From Plenodomus lindquistii (lineage: Eukaryota; Ascomycota; Dothideomycetes; Pleosporales; Leptosphaeriaceae), in the NCBI GenBank assembly GCA_025504975.1, contig JANUWI010000008.1:558001-622000 (forward strand): a DNA stretch of 64,000 bases, read 5' to 3'. Positions within the stretch are counted from its first letter, which is position 1. Every line of letters begins with the position of its first letter. The notes beneath the pieces were generated by a model. That model made no database searches. It was not told where the DNA came from and was given only the letters and a program-made list of their open reading frames with translations. The position numbers and the translations under genes are program-made. This document shows, in pieces, positions 51,350-63,646 of the stretch.

Positions 51350-54300
51350 CTAAGGAGTTATTGAGAGGTGGTCTAGTTGCTGTTGGATTTCCTCAATCGG
51401 AGTCTCGTTCGTTGGCGTTGAGAGCGTCTCAGCTTTGATAAGTCCGAGTTGATGGAGGAACCTTCCCCAGGATCCCTTCGGCAGGGCCTTTGTGAGGCCG
51501 TCTGCGATCATTTCTGATGACTGTACGTACTGTACGTTTATCCGTTGTTGTTGTACTTCCTGCCGTAGCCAGTGGTTGTGGATATCAACGTGTCGGAGCT
51601 TGGTTTGGAGCTTTGAGACCTCCGCGGTGAGTAGTCGGATGGTCTGTTGATTGTCGCATTCAATGATAATAGGTCCTGGCTCAATCTTGACGTGGAGCTC
51701 CTGAAGGAGCCTCGAGATAAAGAGAGCTTCCTTGGCGACTTGGGACAGAGCGAGGAGTTCGGCTTCGGTGGTCGACGTGGTTACCGTGTCCTGCTTGTTT
51801 GCTTTCCAGGCGATAAGCCCGTTGTATAGCTTAATTGCGTAGCCCTGTGAGCTTTTCCTATCTCGTGTGTTGTCAGCAAAGGAGGCGTCGCTTGCGACTT
51901 GAAGGCGTGAGCCACCCCCGAGGTGCAACACGGTTGATTTGGTGTCCTGAAGATACATCAAGACTCGGTCTGCAGCTTTGTGATGTTCATGGCTGGGATT
52001 GGTAAGATGCCTTGCTAGTCGTGACGTAGCAAATGAGATGTCTGGTCGCGTGGTGACTGCGGCGAAGAGAAGTGATCCAATCTTTCGTTGATATTTGTTG
52101 ACGTCCGCGTGGCTCGCTAGTCCGTCGCTTGGCAATAGCTCAATGGCTGCCATCGGAGTGTCGTGTGCTACTCCTCGATCGTCGATCAGTCGACTGATCT
52201 TGTCGCAGTAGGAGGCCTGGGAGAGTTGGATCCGGCGCGAGGCTCGGTCACGGATTATCTCCATCCCGAGGAACCATTGTAAGTCGTGTCCTCCGGTAAT
52301 CGTGTACTGCTTCTTCAGCTGCTCCATTACTCCGGTAGCCTGCTGATCCTGCCCTGTTGGATAAGCCATGATGATATCATCAACGTAAAAGAAGATAATG
52401 ATACTGCCCTTAATAAGGCAGCACGGCTCATGTGGTATAGCTTCAAAGCCGAGCCTCTGCAGGGTTGCTGTGAACTCCTTCTGCCAGAGCAGTGGTGAGA
52501 TCCTAAGGCCATATAATGCCTTGTTGACTTGTAGGATCGTGCCGGCCTTCTGATGGCCTTTCGGCATACGCATGTAGACAACTCGGTCCATCGCTGCGTG
52601 TACGAACGCGTTCGTAACGTCGAATTGCTTGAGCTCTAGTTCGTGCTGGGCTGCGATTGCCATCAACATTCTGAACGAGCGGCTAGCTAGTGTGGCTGCG
52701 TAGGTGTCTTGAGAGGTAATGTTTCTCTGTTGATCTCCTCGGACCACTAGTCGCGCCTTGCATTTGAGGAGGTTGTGGTCTTTATCCAGCTTGTACGTGT
52801 AGACCCACATGCAGTCAAGGATCTGTTGTCCCGTTGACTTAGCCGTTCTGATTGGAACTTCAGTCCATGAACCCATCTGAGCATGGCTCAAAAGATGGTC
52901 AAGTTCAGCTTGTTTAAACTCGGCGCCTAGTGGATGATCCTCAAGCTTGCTTTTGTACGTGGGAGGAGGCGGTAGCTGGCTGCGATGGGGTCTCGAGCCG
53001 GTGGCAAGCATCCTTCTCACTCGGGCTTTGTCAATGGCTTCTCCTCCGGTCGTCCCTATGTTGCCTGCTTGGGTTCCTGCGGTAAACGCTGCTGCCCATG
53101 GGATTGTACGGGATGACACCGATTGTTCCTCCGGGTGTGTCCCTGCCATGAATTGTGCAAGGAGAGCCGCTGGTGGCGGCGTCGGCGGTGGAGATGGGTA
53201 ATGATCCCTAATCTTCCTACCGTTGTAGTATCCCGGCGGATCTGCTTCAGGATGTGGCTCTGAGGCCTCTTCAAGAGCATCGTCCTCGTGGAAGGATTCA
53301 GTTTCCGGTTCGTGTGCTGGTGAAGGGAGCTCCATGGTCCTCACAAGCGTGGCGATTTCTCTTAGTGTGCTGTGCATGAGGTTGTCCATCAGGTCTTCTA
53401 CCTTCCCATCAAAAGTTGTTTGTTCGTCAAAGGTGACGTCCCTAGTGCTAATGACCTTGGCCAGGGATGGGATCCATATCCTGTAGATGTTGGTAGATCG
53501 ATATCCTACTAGGTATCCTACCCAGGCTTTGGATCAAGGCGTTGCAAGCGTCCTTTTCCGCGATACGTGTCGTCGGTCATGGCGAACGCTTTGCAGCCGT
53601 ATGCTCTAAGGTGAGCAAGGTTTGGTTTTCGTATCGACGTGACTATGCCGTTGCTAAAGGCCACGCGAGTGAAGAAGATCTCGTATGGAGTCTTCCAGTT
53701 GTTTGCGTAGTTAGGCGATCGGTTGTATAGGTAGACGGCGGCTCGCGTTATCTCCGGCCAGAGCTCCCATGAGAGATTGGCGTCAAGTCGCATTGCGCGC
53801 GCTTTCTCCTTGTTTACACCCCCTGAGCGTTCGGCGCCTCCGTTCTGTGCTTGTGTATCCGGGGCCGAGGGCTCAATAACAATGCCTTGCGATGAAAGGT
53901 AGCGCTGTACCTCTGGCTTGACCGTTGTGATTTCGTTGTCCGCTTCGATGATCTTTACGGTGATGTTGAAATGGTTCTTGAGAAATAGAATGAAGTTAGA
54001 GAATGCTTTGATGATGGACTTTGCGGTCCTGTTGTCGGTGAAGTAATAGTCCCATTGCATTCCTGAGTATCTGTCGGTGATGAGCATCTGGCTCCTTTCT
54101 TTGGTGATGCTTTGGTGTTCGTATGAATGGAAATCGATGGCCAGTCTCTCTCCTGGTCCTTCGTAATCTGTATTTCGTGGGGCCCGTCTGATTTGACGCC
54201 GGGCCTTGGCTCGTCCACAGGAGTTGCACTCTACTGTAGTAATGCCTTTCACTCGCACCCCCTCAGCTTGCTGCATGAGGTGCTCCACGGTTGCTGGACC

Positions 54301-54873
54301 GGGATGCCCAAGTCTCTTGTGCCATACGAGTGCTGGGGCTATCTGAGCTCGTCTCGGTGTACGCGACGTTGCTTTGTGTGTGTGGTAAGCCGCAGGTGCC
54401 AATGTGTGGTGCTCGATTACCCATTGGCCGTACAGCTCCTGCAGGCTTCCAATGATTGTGCTGTCCGACGCTCGTAGCGTTGTTGGATCGGTTCTGGTGT
54501 CCCACCATATTCCTTGTTGTCGGAGTAATCGGAAGGATACAAGATTACAGAGGAAGTCAGGACAGACGGCTACGTCATGGAGCGTTATTATCGTCGTTCG
54601 CTGATCGTGCCTGAGGGGCAGCCGGATGGAGCCGTACCCCCTGATCCAGACTTGTGTGTTACCGGCCCATATATAGTCTGAGGGTCCGGGTGCGCGATAG
54701 TCATATATGCGTTGGGGATCGTTCGTAATATGGCATGTCGTGCCTGAATCCAGAATGTATGAATTTCGGAGCGGATAATCACTTGTTGTGGCAGCGAAGC
54801 CTGCCTCTGTATTGGACGTTGCCAGGAACCGATCCTCGGAACCTCCAACTTGCGTGATTTGACGACCATATAG
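51350..54873 (-). pseudogene. pol: Pol of copy 2, broken by a 1-bp deletion in integrase
   Basis: It begins right after the gag UGA with CTA, as in copy 1. The first part (54873 down to 53518, 451 codons) carries the protease DSG and the integrase D, D, E residues. An AAAA run in copy 1 (7306-7309) is AAA here (53528-53530), which shifts the frame inside the DPKAWVGY motif and gives a TAG at 53518-53520. The rest (linker, RT with YVDD, RNase H) is open in the other frame to the stop at 51350. Amino acid changes relative to copy 1 include T to K just before the break, L to V in the linker, and L to M, T to M and Q to H in or near RT/RNase H. A homopolymer error in the assembly would look the same. 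Confidence 0.93.
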
Positions 54874-54876
54874 TCA
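54871..54876 (-). promoter_or_regulatory. UGA-CUA readthrough context, copy 2
   Basis: On the minus strand the gag stop TGA (54876-54874) is followed by CTA (54873-54871), as in copy 1, although the preceding codon is GAA instead of GAC. Confidence 0.7.
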
Positions 54877-56064
54877 TTCTATTTCCGGAGTTGGGGTATG
54901 GGACTGCTTGATAGTTGGCGTCCTTGTGCGGGGTCGGCTCTGTGAGCGGATTAGCCCTTGTAGTTCTGGGTCTTGTTCCTTCTTGAATTTGACGAGCTCC
55001 TTTACGGACTCGTTTGGTTTCCACCAGCCGGGTGCTTTCTCCTCATGTAGGTAGTAGCAGTCCTTCAAGGCATGGCGTTGTCCACATGCTAAGCATTTTG
55101 TGGAGGAGTATGAGCCTTCTGGAGGTCTCTCGGCTTGTCGCTTTCGATCGTTGCCGCGTTGATTACGGGGTCTTCCCCGGCGAGATGGCGCGCTGTTCAC
55201 AGTAGAGGCGTCCCTTGTACTGTCCTGATGGGCTTCGCCCTCAGCGGTGTCATGTGAAGCCTCGTCATGAGCTGCAATGAAACTTGCTTTGCTCTTCCCT
55301 GTTTTCAGGGGATGGTTATTCATCATGTACTCCCGATAGCGTTTCATCATCTCTTTGCGGTTCATTCCGGGTTGGTATCGTCCAGAGTCCTGGAAGGTGG
55401 TTGCCCACACATTTGCCACCTTGTTAACCGATGTGAGGAAATCTTTTGTTACTGCATTGATCTGCAGTACTTCCGGTACGTTGTATGCCTCTGCTTCAGT
55501 TGCGGCTTGGTCGTATTCTGCGAGCCAGCTATCCCAGTGCGCGGAGGTTCTCATTGGCTTCAATGCCTGAAGGTATCGTTCGCGGGCTCGCTCTTGTTCA
55601 AGTTGTTCGTCAATCCCAATCGTCGCTTCGAGGCTTATGAGCCATTTTCGGAGGGATTGGTCGGGTAGGCAACAGGTTCGGAGCAGATGCGGTGTTACTG
55701 TTGATTGGATGAACGCTACGATGTGCTGAAGGCTGGATTGCTCTTTCTCGTAGTCATGTCGGTCGTTCTTGTATTGTTCGAGGAGGATTTTGTGATACTC
55801 GAGGTCATCCCGGAAAGCCTTCTGGCCTGCTGTGGAGAGATCGGTGATCCTTCTTGGGCTTGTGTTACTTGCATTGGCTGGCGCGTAATCAGCAATCACC
55901 GGGGCTCTTTCTGCTACCGGTTTAACTGTTGGCCGGGTAGTAGACTTAGGATTGATCTTGTCCCAGATGTTATGTGCGATGCAGCGCGCTTTGAGCTGCG
56001 TCATCCATGTTGTGTAGTCTGTGTGATCCCGTAGGATAGCTGTTGGATCACGCATTGTCGTCAT
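54874..56064 (-). CDS. gag: Gag polyprotein of copy 2 (396 aa)
   Basis: This Gag has the same length as that of copy 1 and is fully open. It differs by His to Asn at residue 64 (C to A, plus-strand position 55875) and Asp to Glu at the last residue (C to A, position 54877). The Copia Gag N-terminal motif and the CX2CX3HX4C zinc knuckle are unchanged. It could still make particle protein even though the downstream pol is frameshifted, so this copy might supply Gag without a full Pol. Confidence 0.93.
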   Translation of the reverse strand: MTTMRDPTAILRDHTDYTTWMTQLKARCIAHNIWDKINPKSTTRPTVKPVAERAPVIADYAPANASNTSPRRITDLSTAGQKAFRDDLEYHKILLEQYKNDRHDYEKEQSSLQHIVAFIQSTVTPHLLRTCCLPDQSLRKWLISLEATIGIDEQLEQERARERYLQALKPMRTSAHWDSWLAEYDQAATEAEAYNVPEVLQINAVTKDFLTSVNKVANVWATTFQDSGRYQPGMNRKEMMKRYREYMMNNHPLKTGKSKASFIAAHDEASHDTAEGEAHQDSTRDASTVNSAPSRRGRPRNQRGNDRKRQAERPPEGSYSSTKCLACGQRHALKDCYYLHEEKAPGWWKPNESVKELVKFKKEQDPELQGLIRSQSRPRTRTPTIKQSHTPTPEIE

Positions 56065-56106
56065 GTTGGATAGACGTGTTGGGGTGGCCTGAGCGGTAGT
56101 CGGCAG

Positions 56107-56119
56107 TGAGACTCTTAAT
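56107..56119 (-). promoter_or_regulatory. Primer-binding site of copy 2
   Basis: On the minus strand it reads ATTAAGAGTCTCA directly after the 5' LTR, identical to copy 1 and complementary to the Lys(CUU) tRNA anticodon arm. Confidence 0.8.
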
Positions 56120-56306
56120 TGTCAGATGCACGGTACTATTGAAAGTGCACGAATATTGATGAATTTGATGAGGGTTGAGATCATTGATTGTGTCTTCTCC
56201 GAGCGTTGCTCAGGAGGCTAGTTTTGTCGCGTCGGCTACAGGGTGCGCTAGCGCACCCTGTGCCCCGCTTATCTACTGGCTCTAGAATAACTCCGTCAAT
56301 CTGACA
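56120..56306 (-). repeat. 5' LTR of copy 2 (187 bp)
   Basis: It is identical to both LTRs of copy 1, with the intact 24-bp palindrome at 56238-56261. It differs from its own partner LTR at one base. Confidence 0.97.
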
Positions 56307-59300
56307 GATAATAATAACTAGCTTTTTATCTATAAAGGTAGTATATACACGTTAATCCTATTATTATTTAATATGCATTTTAATTCTATAGAATAATAAC
56401 TACTATAGCTATGCGTAAATCTATATATTACTTATATTTTATAAAAATACCTATCTCTATATAAACATGTTAGTGCTTAGCTATTATACTACTATATTTT
56501 ACGCTAAAAAGTAGATCTAGACCTACTTTAAAAGCGTTGCTAGGCTAGAATAATAAGAATATACTTATAACTATCTAATAAGTTATCTAAAAGCTAATTA
56601 ATTTCTTTACGCACCTAGTCTAATGCCTAAAGTAGCTTTTTATAATTAATAAAGAATTCTATATTAGCTCTAGATATAATACTATAGAAGTTATATAGGT
56701 TAAATATTATACTATGTAACTAGGCATTCTAAATATATATAACTAGAAAAGCCTTTATAATTTTCTCTATATTTTTTTTAATATAGTTAAATAATATGTT
56801 ATTAATAAAATCTAAGCTAAATAAATAAATAGAATAATTTAATAGAAGTGTAAAAGATATTTACTACTAAATGCTTTAGCAGAAGCTAAATACGTAGTAG
56901 GATAAGAATTTATAACACTATATATATTATTTTTATTTAATCTAAGTTTATTAAAAAGCCTAGCTATAAAACTACGCTTTTAATAATTATAGTAAATAAC
57001 TAACTAAGTAACCTAGTAAATAGTTTTATTATTAATAGACTACTAATAAGTAAAGGCGTTACCTATAAAATAGTTATTTATAGTAATTTTTATATACTAA
57101 AATATGCTACTTAGAAAATACTCTTTACGCAGTTTTTAGCTACTAAATTAAATATAGATATCTATTAAAAAGTTTAAATTACTATATATAGAATATAAAT
57201 AGCTAGATATACCTACTACTATAAATCTTTTTATAAGCTAGGTTACCTACTCTCTCTAGACGCTGTAGTTTTTAGAAAAGAGTTTAGTAGCTTTTTTAAC
57301 TATATTATCTATAACTTTATTACCTGTAAATTCTTTATATAGCTTTTTCTCTATATTTTCTATACTTTTTTACCTAGGCTAACTTAATCTAATATTTATA
57401 ATAGAGATTTAGAGATTAAAAGACACTAATTTAGGCGCTTTTACGTAAAGTTCTTTAGCTATGCTAGCTTTATACATATAAAGTACAAGCTTTACTCTAT
57501 ACCTATAAAGATAATAATAGAATATACTATACTAAAATATTTCTAATTCTATACTAAAGTATATTTAGAAGCAGTTGTAGTTTCTAAGTATTAAGTAATA
57601 ATATCTAGCTAGTAAGTAACTAGATTTATTACTATATAGTATTAAATAAATATATACCTGCTCTAGGTATTAGATACTAGAAGTAATTAGTCTAATAAAT
57701 CTATACTATATATTTAAAAGCAGCTTTTAATTCTTTTTAATTACCTTTCTAGATGCGCGTAACACATAAGTAAAAATGCATATAAACTATAATAAAAACC
57801 TCTTTTTTAAGTAGATAATAACTTTAACTAAGGCTTAGTATATCTAGCTAGTAAAACTTAGCTTTAGCTTATAAAAAAATGCGCGCTAAAGCAATACAAG
57901 CCTATAGATAGCTTAGTTAATTAATAATATCTAGCTTAGTTAATTTTGTATATATATTAGAAACTTTTTCTAGTAAGCCTTTTACTATAATAGTCTATTT
58001 TAGTCTAATCTCTATTTTAGCTAAAGAAAGCGTTAAGTAGCAGAGCCTTTTTAGACTAGGTGTATAAATCTTTAAACGCTCTACCTCTAGTCTAATTATA
58101 GTTTAAGTAGCTTTAAGTAATCTATCTACTAGTATCTAGAGTGTATTCTATTATTAGTATTTAAATTTAATATAGATATCTATAAAATAAAAAAGTAGTA
58201 TATATTACTTTAGACTATATAGAGATAATTTTAGATAGTATTTAAAGTGTGTATATATAGTTCTAAAATTGCTTTGTTTTTTTATAATTTAGCTAGCTAA
58301 GTATATTTATATCTATAGTACTTTAAATTCTTTATCTATAGGCTCTAATCTAAGTAAAAGCTAGGCTTTTATTTACTAATAAGCTTTAGAAAAATTAGAA
58401 AGGTAAACGTAGTTAGCTACTTAGAATAGGCGTAATAGCTTATAAATATGTATTTTAAAATATATTACTATACCTAGGCAGCGTAAAAATTATTCTAAAA
58501 GCTAATTTAAATTAATTAGGCGCTTTTAAAAACGCAGGACTACACTTATTTAATAGATAGCCTCTACTTTTAAATTAATATTTAGTGTCTTTTTTAATAA
58601 GAAATTAACTTATAATAGTATATTATACTAGCTACTTAGAGGTCCGCATTTTAATACAGTAAAAAGCGTCTAAATAGCTTTATTATTTAATAGAATATTA
58701 AGGCTACGTTTAGCGTAATAGTCTATAATAGTTATTAATAATACTAGTAATTATCTTCTTTTATTAGCTAGCCTATTTAGATTAGAACGCTACTTTTACT
58801 ATTTTATTGTTATACGCTTATAGAGCTGTTAGTTTATATAGATAAACATAATAGAATAGCTATAACGCCTATTCTAGCTAATAAAAGTTATAATCTATAT
58901 AATCTATTAATAATATAAAGACTATTACGCTGTTAGTTTAGATTTTAGTTTAGAGAAGTTCTAGTAATAGGGCTAGGTTAAGGCCTTTTTACAACCTATT
59001 AGAATTCTAAAGGTAATATTTAAAGTAGCGATTAAAAAGTATATTATAGAGACGTAACTAATACTCTGCGCTATATATATTCTACTATAATTATAATTAT
59101 ACTATTTAATCTAGTATAAGCTTTAGTATATATTTAACTAAAGAGATAAAAAGTAATAGTAATTAAACTAGTGTTAAAACGTAGTTCTAGAGTTAAATTA
59201 AAGTTATAGCAGCGTTAGTCTCTAAAGTAATTACAAATTAGAGTAATAGTAGGCAATTTAGTAATACGTTTCTAGCTAGAACTAGCTTTACATAGTAGAG

Positions 59301-62300
59301 GTTATAAAAATAAATAGTAGAACTTAGTATAAGATTTTGCCTATATTCTAGACTAGCGCTAATATTTTTAACTCTAGATTAGTAGATAAGCTTAAGCTTT
59401 TCTAGTCTATTAGCGTTTAAAATATGCTTATAAAATTATAGTAGCTAGGTTAGTATTAGTAATTAGCCTCTAGACTAGACTAGAAATTGTAAATAATATA
59501 ATATAAATATTACTAAAATTAAAATTTAACGCTATAATATTATTAACTATTTTAATAACTATAAAAGTTATTTTTAGTATTTTAATAATATTAGTAGAGT
59601 GTAATATACCTTTATTAAGTTAGTAGTATCTTCCTATATAGCTGTTACACTTATAAAGAAAAAAAAGTTCTATTACTTAAAAAATATCCTAGCCTTTCTA
59701 AATAGCAAGTTTACTAATAATTAAATTTATATTTAATAATTATAAAAGCAATCTATTACATCTATACATATTATACTTAGTACTAAGAATCTATTTAATA
59801 TTCTTATTACTAACGCTATAGCTGCGCTTTAAAAACCTACAGTAAAAGGCTAGAATTATACTTTAAAAAATAGAGATAGCTTTTCTAGTAGTATAGTTTT
59901 TTAAATCTAGCTTTAGTTATTATATAAACTAGATGCTAATACTTATAAAGTTATTACCTATAACAACTTTATCTAATATTATTAGCGTAATTTTAATGTT
60001 CTCTAGCTATATAAAGCTTTAAATAATATTCTAGTACTATACTTTATTATTAATAAATTTCTACTATACGCTTTTCTAATTTAGTATATTTTTATATCTA
60101 ATTTTTTTCCTGCCCTAGCTCTATTAGGTTATAGGTAATGCTAATTACCCTTTTTAAAGCTACTAGCGCGAGATTTCTTTAGCTCTATAGCGCTTTTTAG
60201 TAGTTAAAATATAATAGTTATAGTAGTGCTGCTAAAGAAATTTATAATTAGATTTTTAAATAGTAATAGTTTTTTATTCCTTAGGTGCTATAAAAATAAT
60301 ATGTCTGTATTTAGAGAACTAGATTACTCTAGTTTAGATGTTAAAATAGTGTAGTCTCTAGCGCTAGTCCTATTTTATTAACTATTAACTATTAATAAAT
60401 TAAAACTAGCGTGTGTAGATAATAAAGTGTATATCTATAATATTATAGTAAGCTATTATTTATAGCTTTTTATATAGCTACTATAGTATACTATAAGTAT
60501 AAATAGTCTTTTTTTTTATATACATTTATTATTGTAATTATTTAAAGCTATATTAAACTTTACTAATAATACTAGTAAAAAAAAGTAGGCCCTTTATATA
60601 TATTACTAAGAAATTCTACTTTATAAGCTATTCTAGATATAGCTAGGCTTATAGAAGTATACTATAGACGTTATAGTAGTAAAGTATATATTAGAGTATA
60701 AATTAGAGTATATATTAGTAAAAGCCTAGATTACTAGCACTATTAATAATAAATTAGTACTTAAGAACTAGTATAGCTTTAATAATATTAGTTATATAAT
60801 ATAAAGTAAGGTTTACACTTTTAAATTTAGTAACTCTAAAACTAAAGCTAGTACTAAACACGTAGAGTTATACTTAGAAGTTTTATATAAATAAAGGCGT
60901 AATCTACTAACAGCTCTAGTCTAGAATAATATAGATTTTTTATTAATAGATTTTAATATTATAAAATTATATTACGTTTACTATTATAAGCTCTATATAT
61001 TTTTACGCTTTTTTATATTTAGAGCTGCCTATAGTTTTTAAATACAGAATTAAGCTTTAAAATTAATTAGTAATTAGCTATTTAGTGCTTACCGCGCTGC
61101 TATTATATTTACTTTTATTAAAAAGTATAGTTCTAAAGACCTTTTCTATAAGTAGGTAATTACTACGCAGGCTAAATAGTTATAATACTAATTAATTATA
61201 GTTACTTTAGTATTATTTTTAAGCTTATAGTATACTATAAGTATATTATAACTTTAGAGAGTGCTTAATTCTAAATATACTATTTCTATTAATATATAGT
61301 CTTTACGTTTATAACGTAGCTAATATTACTCTATCTAATACTTATAGCTAATATAAAAATCTTACGTAGTATTTTTAAATACTAGGTAAAAAGCTAAATT
61401 AATTAAAATAGGCGTATATAAATCTATTTATTATTAACTTCTACCTATAAATATTAGTAATACTAGAAATAATAAGTATATTTATAGTAAAGATAAAATA
61501 TATAAAATCCTTTCTAACTTAACTAAAAACTATTTATTTTATATTTATTTATTTTAAATATTAAATATATAACTTTAGAAACTAATAGAGAATAATTAGA
61601 AGGGTATTATACTTAAGTAATAAAAGAGGTATAATAATCTCTACGTAGTTTTTAACTCTTTTAATATAGAACCTTTTAATATAACTATATTCTCTAATAC
61701 TAGCCTAGGCAACTTTTTTAATAATTTTTAAATTTTAAAACACGTTTATAATTAGGCTATACTAAAAAACTGTTCTAAAAAGTATTAACTAGCTACTAAA
61801 TAACTAGACGTAGATATATATACTAATTTAAAAGTATTTATTATTATATTAAAAAGTTTACTATTAAAGTAGACTACTACTAGAGTTAGAGTTATTATTA
61901 AGCTTTATAGAGGAAGAGGAGTAAGTTATTTATTTTCTAAACTTTAGTATAGAAGTTATTTCTAATAAAGCAAGTTTACTAGTAGTCTACTATTTAGACT
62001 TTAGCTATATTAGGCTAAATAAATATACGCTATAAACGTAGAAAACTACTCTAAAATTCTTTTTAATATATTATATTAGTTAATGCTAGAAAATAACAGC
62101 TAGAAAATTATTTTTTATTTTAAAAAGTTTAGTACCTAGATATTTGCAACACTATAAACTACCTTTTATAGGCTAAACCCTTTATTTATTATTACTTAGA
62201 ATTACTTTAGTATCTCTAGATAAAGTTTTAGTAGTACTATAGTATTTGCTCTATACTATAAACTAGTACTTTATAAAATACTAGCTAACTTTTATATTAT

Positions 62301-63040
62301 AGAGGTACTTCTATAATATCTAGTGTTAAATTACTATATATAAAATAGCTAAAAAGGAATTATATATATAGATAAATATGTAAGTTTTAAGCGCTTGCAA
62401 GCTAATAGTTAAAAGCTTATAGTAGCTAGAAAAAGAGTTAGATAGGTAACTTTATAAGTATTAAATAGGCTGCTATTTATAATATAGAGTTGTTTTATAA
62501 CTATTTATAGTAAAAACTATTTATAGCAGCGCATCTAGAATAGAGTGTTAATTTATAATATATTAGAGCAAATAAAAAAACACGTAGAAATAACTAAATA
62601 GATAATTAGGTATAGTATAGTAGATAAGTATATACGTATTAAAAACTCTAGAAGACTAGTAATATTACTCTAGGTACACAGCGCTAAGGTATAGCTAGAT
62701 ATTATTAAAGGCTAAGTCTATAGATTTAACTACTATAAAAGCCTTTTAGATAAGTTTTAAAAGTTTTAAAATTATTATTAAAGTAGCTAAAAACTTTAGA
62801 AGTAAAGTGTATATTTATACTGCGCTTTAACTAAGCTAGCTTATTAGTCTAGCGGCTATTATTTATATAGGTGTAACTAATAGATATAGTAGAGTTCTAT
62901 TAGTAATACGTACTAACGTACGTGTAACCTATTTAATCTAATTAAATGTTCTATTAAACTACTTTATATACTGCTTTAGTTTTATTAAAACATATAAGGC
63001 TATACTTCCTCTAGATAGCGACTAAATACCTAAAACAGGA
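56307..63040. repeat. AT-rich, RIP-mutated repeat DNA, right block
   Basis: About 6.7 kb have the same TpA-rich, CpA/TpG-poor character and no intact reading frame. No family could be named, and no RNA gene was seen. The composition changes to normal between about 63020 and 63075, just upstream of the 5S-derived sequence. Confidence 0.8.
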
Positions 63041-63072
63041 CTAGGTTAGCCCTAAGAACGGGAATTTTGCCT

Positions 63073-63194
63073 ACATTTATAGTGATTAGATAAGAGAGAA
63101 TAGAGCTTCCTGTTCGCTCAGCTGTACTCAAGCAGTGTACCGGCGGATTAGTAGTCAGGTGGGTGACCACTGGCGAATCCCCGCTGTTGTATGT
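63073..63194 (+). pseudogene. 5S rRNA-derived sequence, 5' half degraded
   Basis: The 3' part is plainly 5S rRNA: TTCGCTCAGC near 63113, then the box C region with TTAGTAG, GGTGGGTGACCAC and GCGAATCC, and the ending TTGTATGT followed by a T run (63194-63198), a normal Pol III stop. It starts ACAT at 63073, giving 122 nt against about 119-120 for fungal 5S. Positions 63077-63100 no longer match fungal 5S and would not form helix I or helix II. Several changes further in, where alignment is safe, are C to T or G to A (for example CAG to TAG), as expected from RIP at the block edge. Dispersed single 5S genes are typical of Pezizomycotina. A functional but unusual 5S cannot be fully excluded. Confidence 0.82.
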
Positions 63195-63646
63195 TTTTGC
63201 AATTTTCTTTCGGCCTAAACAGAGAAGTGGATAAGTTATGTGAAGTTTGCAGAGCTTTTCAACTACACATGTTGCTAATTGCGTATACAATGTATTCATA
63301 AAAAGGCCTGTAACTAGAACGAGAGTCCGTCTCATAATAGTAGGCATAGAGTTGAGATTTGTCAAGTCTTTCTTGTTAAAGAAGCTTGGGAGGGACATTG
63401 GAACAAATTTTTGCCCTTGTCTTGAAAGGCAAGGCGCACGCATAGCCACCCGACCAATGTGACACAACAGATGCCGGACGTAGGCAAAAGCATACAAAAG
63501 TAAGCCAGATAAGTTGAATCAATCTTTAGACGTATATAAATTGACGCCGACCCAACAGGTATGCTTGCTTGCTTTCCGCTATAGTTCTGAAGATCCGATT
63601 CTATCTACAAAGAGGATGGAGTCCTTAGGTGAAGACCACCTAATGG
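63195..63646. other. Normal-composition spacer, no convincing gene
   Basis: Composition is ordinary. Open frames exist on both strands, but they have no recognisable domains, and one of them runs antisense through the 5S sequence. The part near 63650 is probably the 3' untranslated region of the minus-strand membrane protein gene. Confidence 0.5.

Larger units (their letters stand above)
51119..56306 (-). mobile_element. Ty1/Copia LTR retrotransposon, copy 2, frameshifted pol
   Basis: This is the same element as at 4530-9718 but on the minus strand, 5188 bp. Compared by eye over the whole length it differs by nine substitutions that I found and one deleted base. The LTRs are 187 bp each and differ at one site. 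Gag is open, and pol is broken by the deletion at 53528-53530. Flanking bases (GAGTT on the left, GATAA on the right) do not form a target duplication. It is not RIP-mutated. It could be mobilised only with proteins from an intact copy such as copy 1. Confidence 0.97.

Noticed and set aside
4530..56306. Large inverted duplication of the whole region
   Set aside because: Only the Copia copies and the 22-bp arrays match in inverse orientation; the distances differ and sampled flanks do not align.
63030..63497. 155-codon minus-strand open frame
   Set aside because: It runs antisense through the 5S rRNA-derived sequence and into the AT-rich edge, and has no recognisable domain; judged chance.
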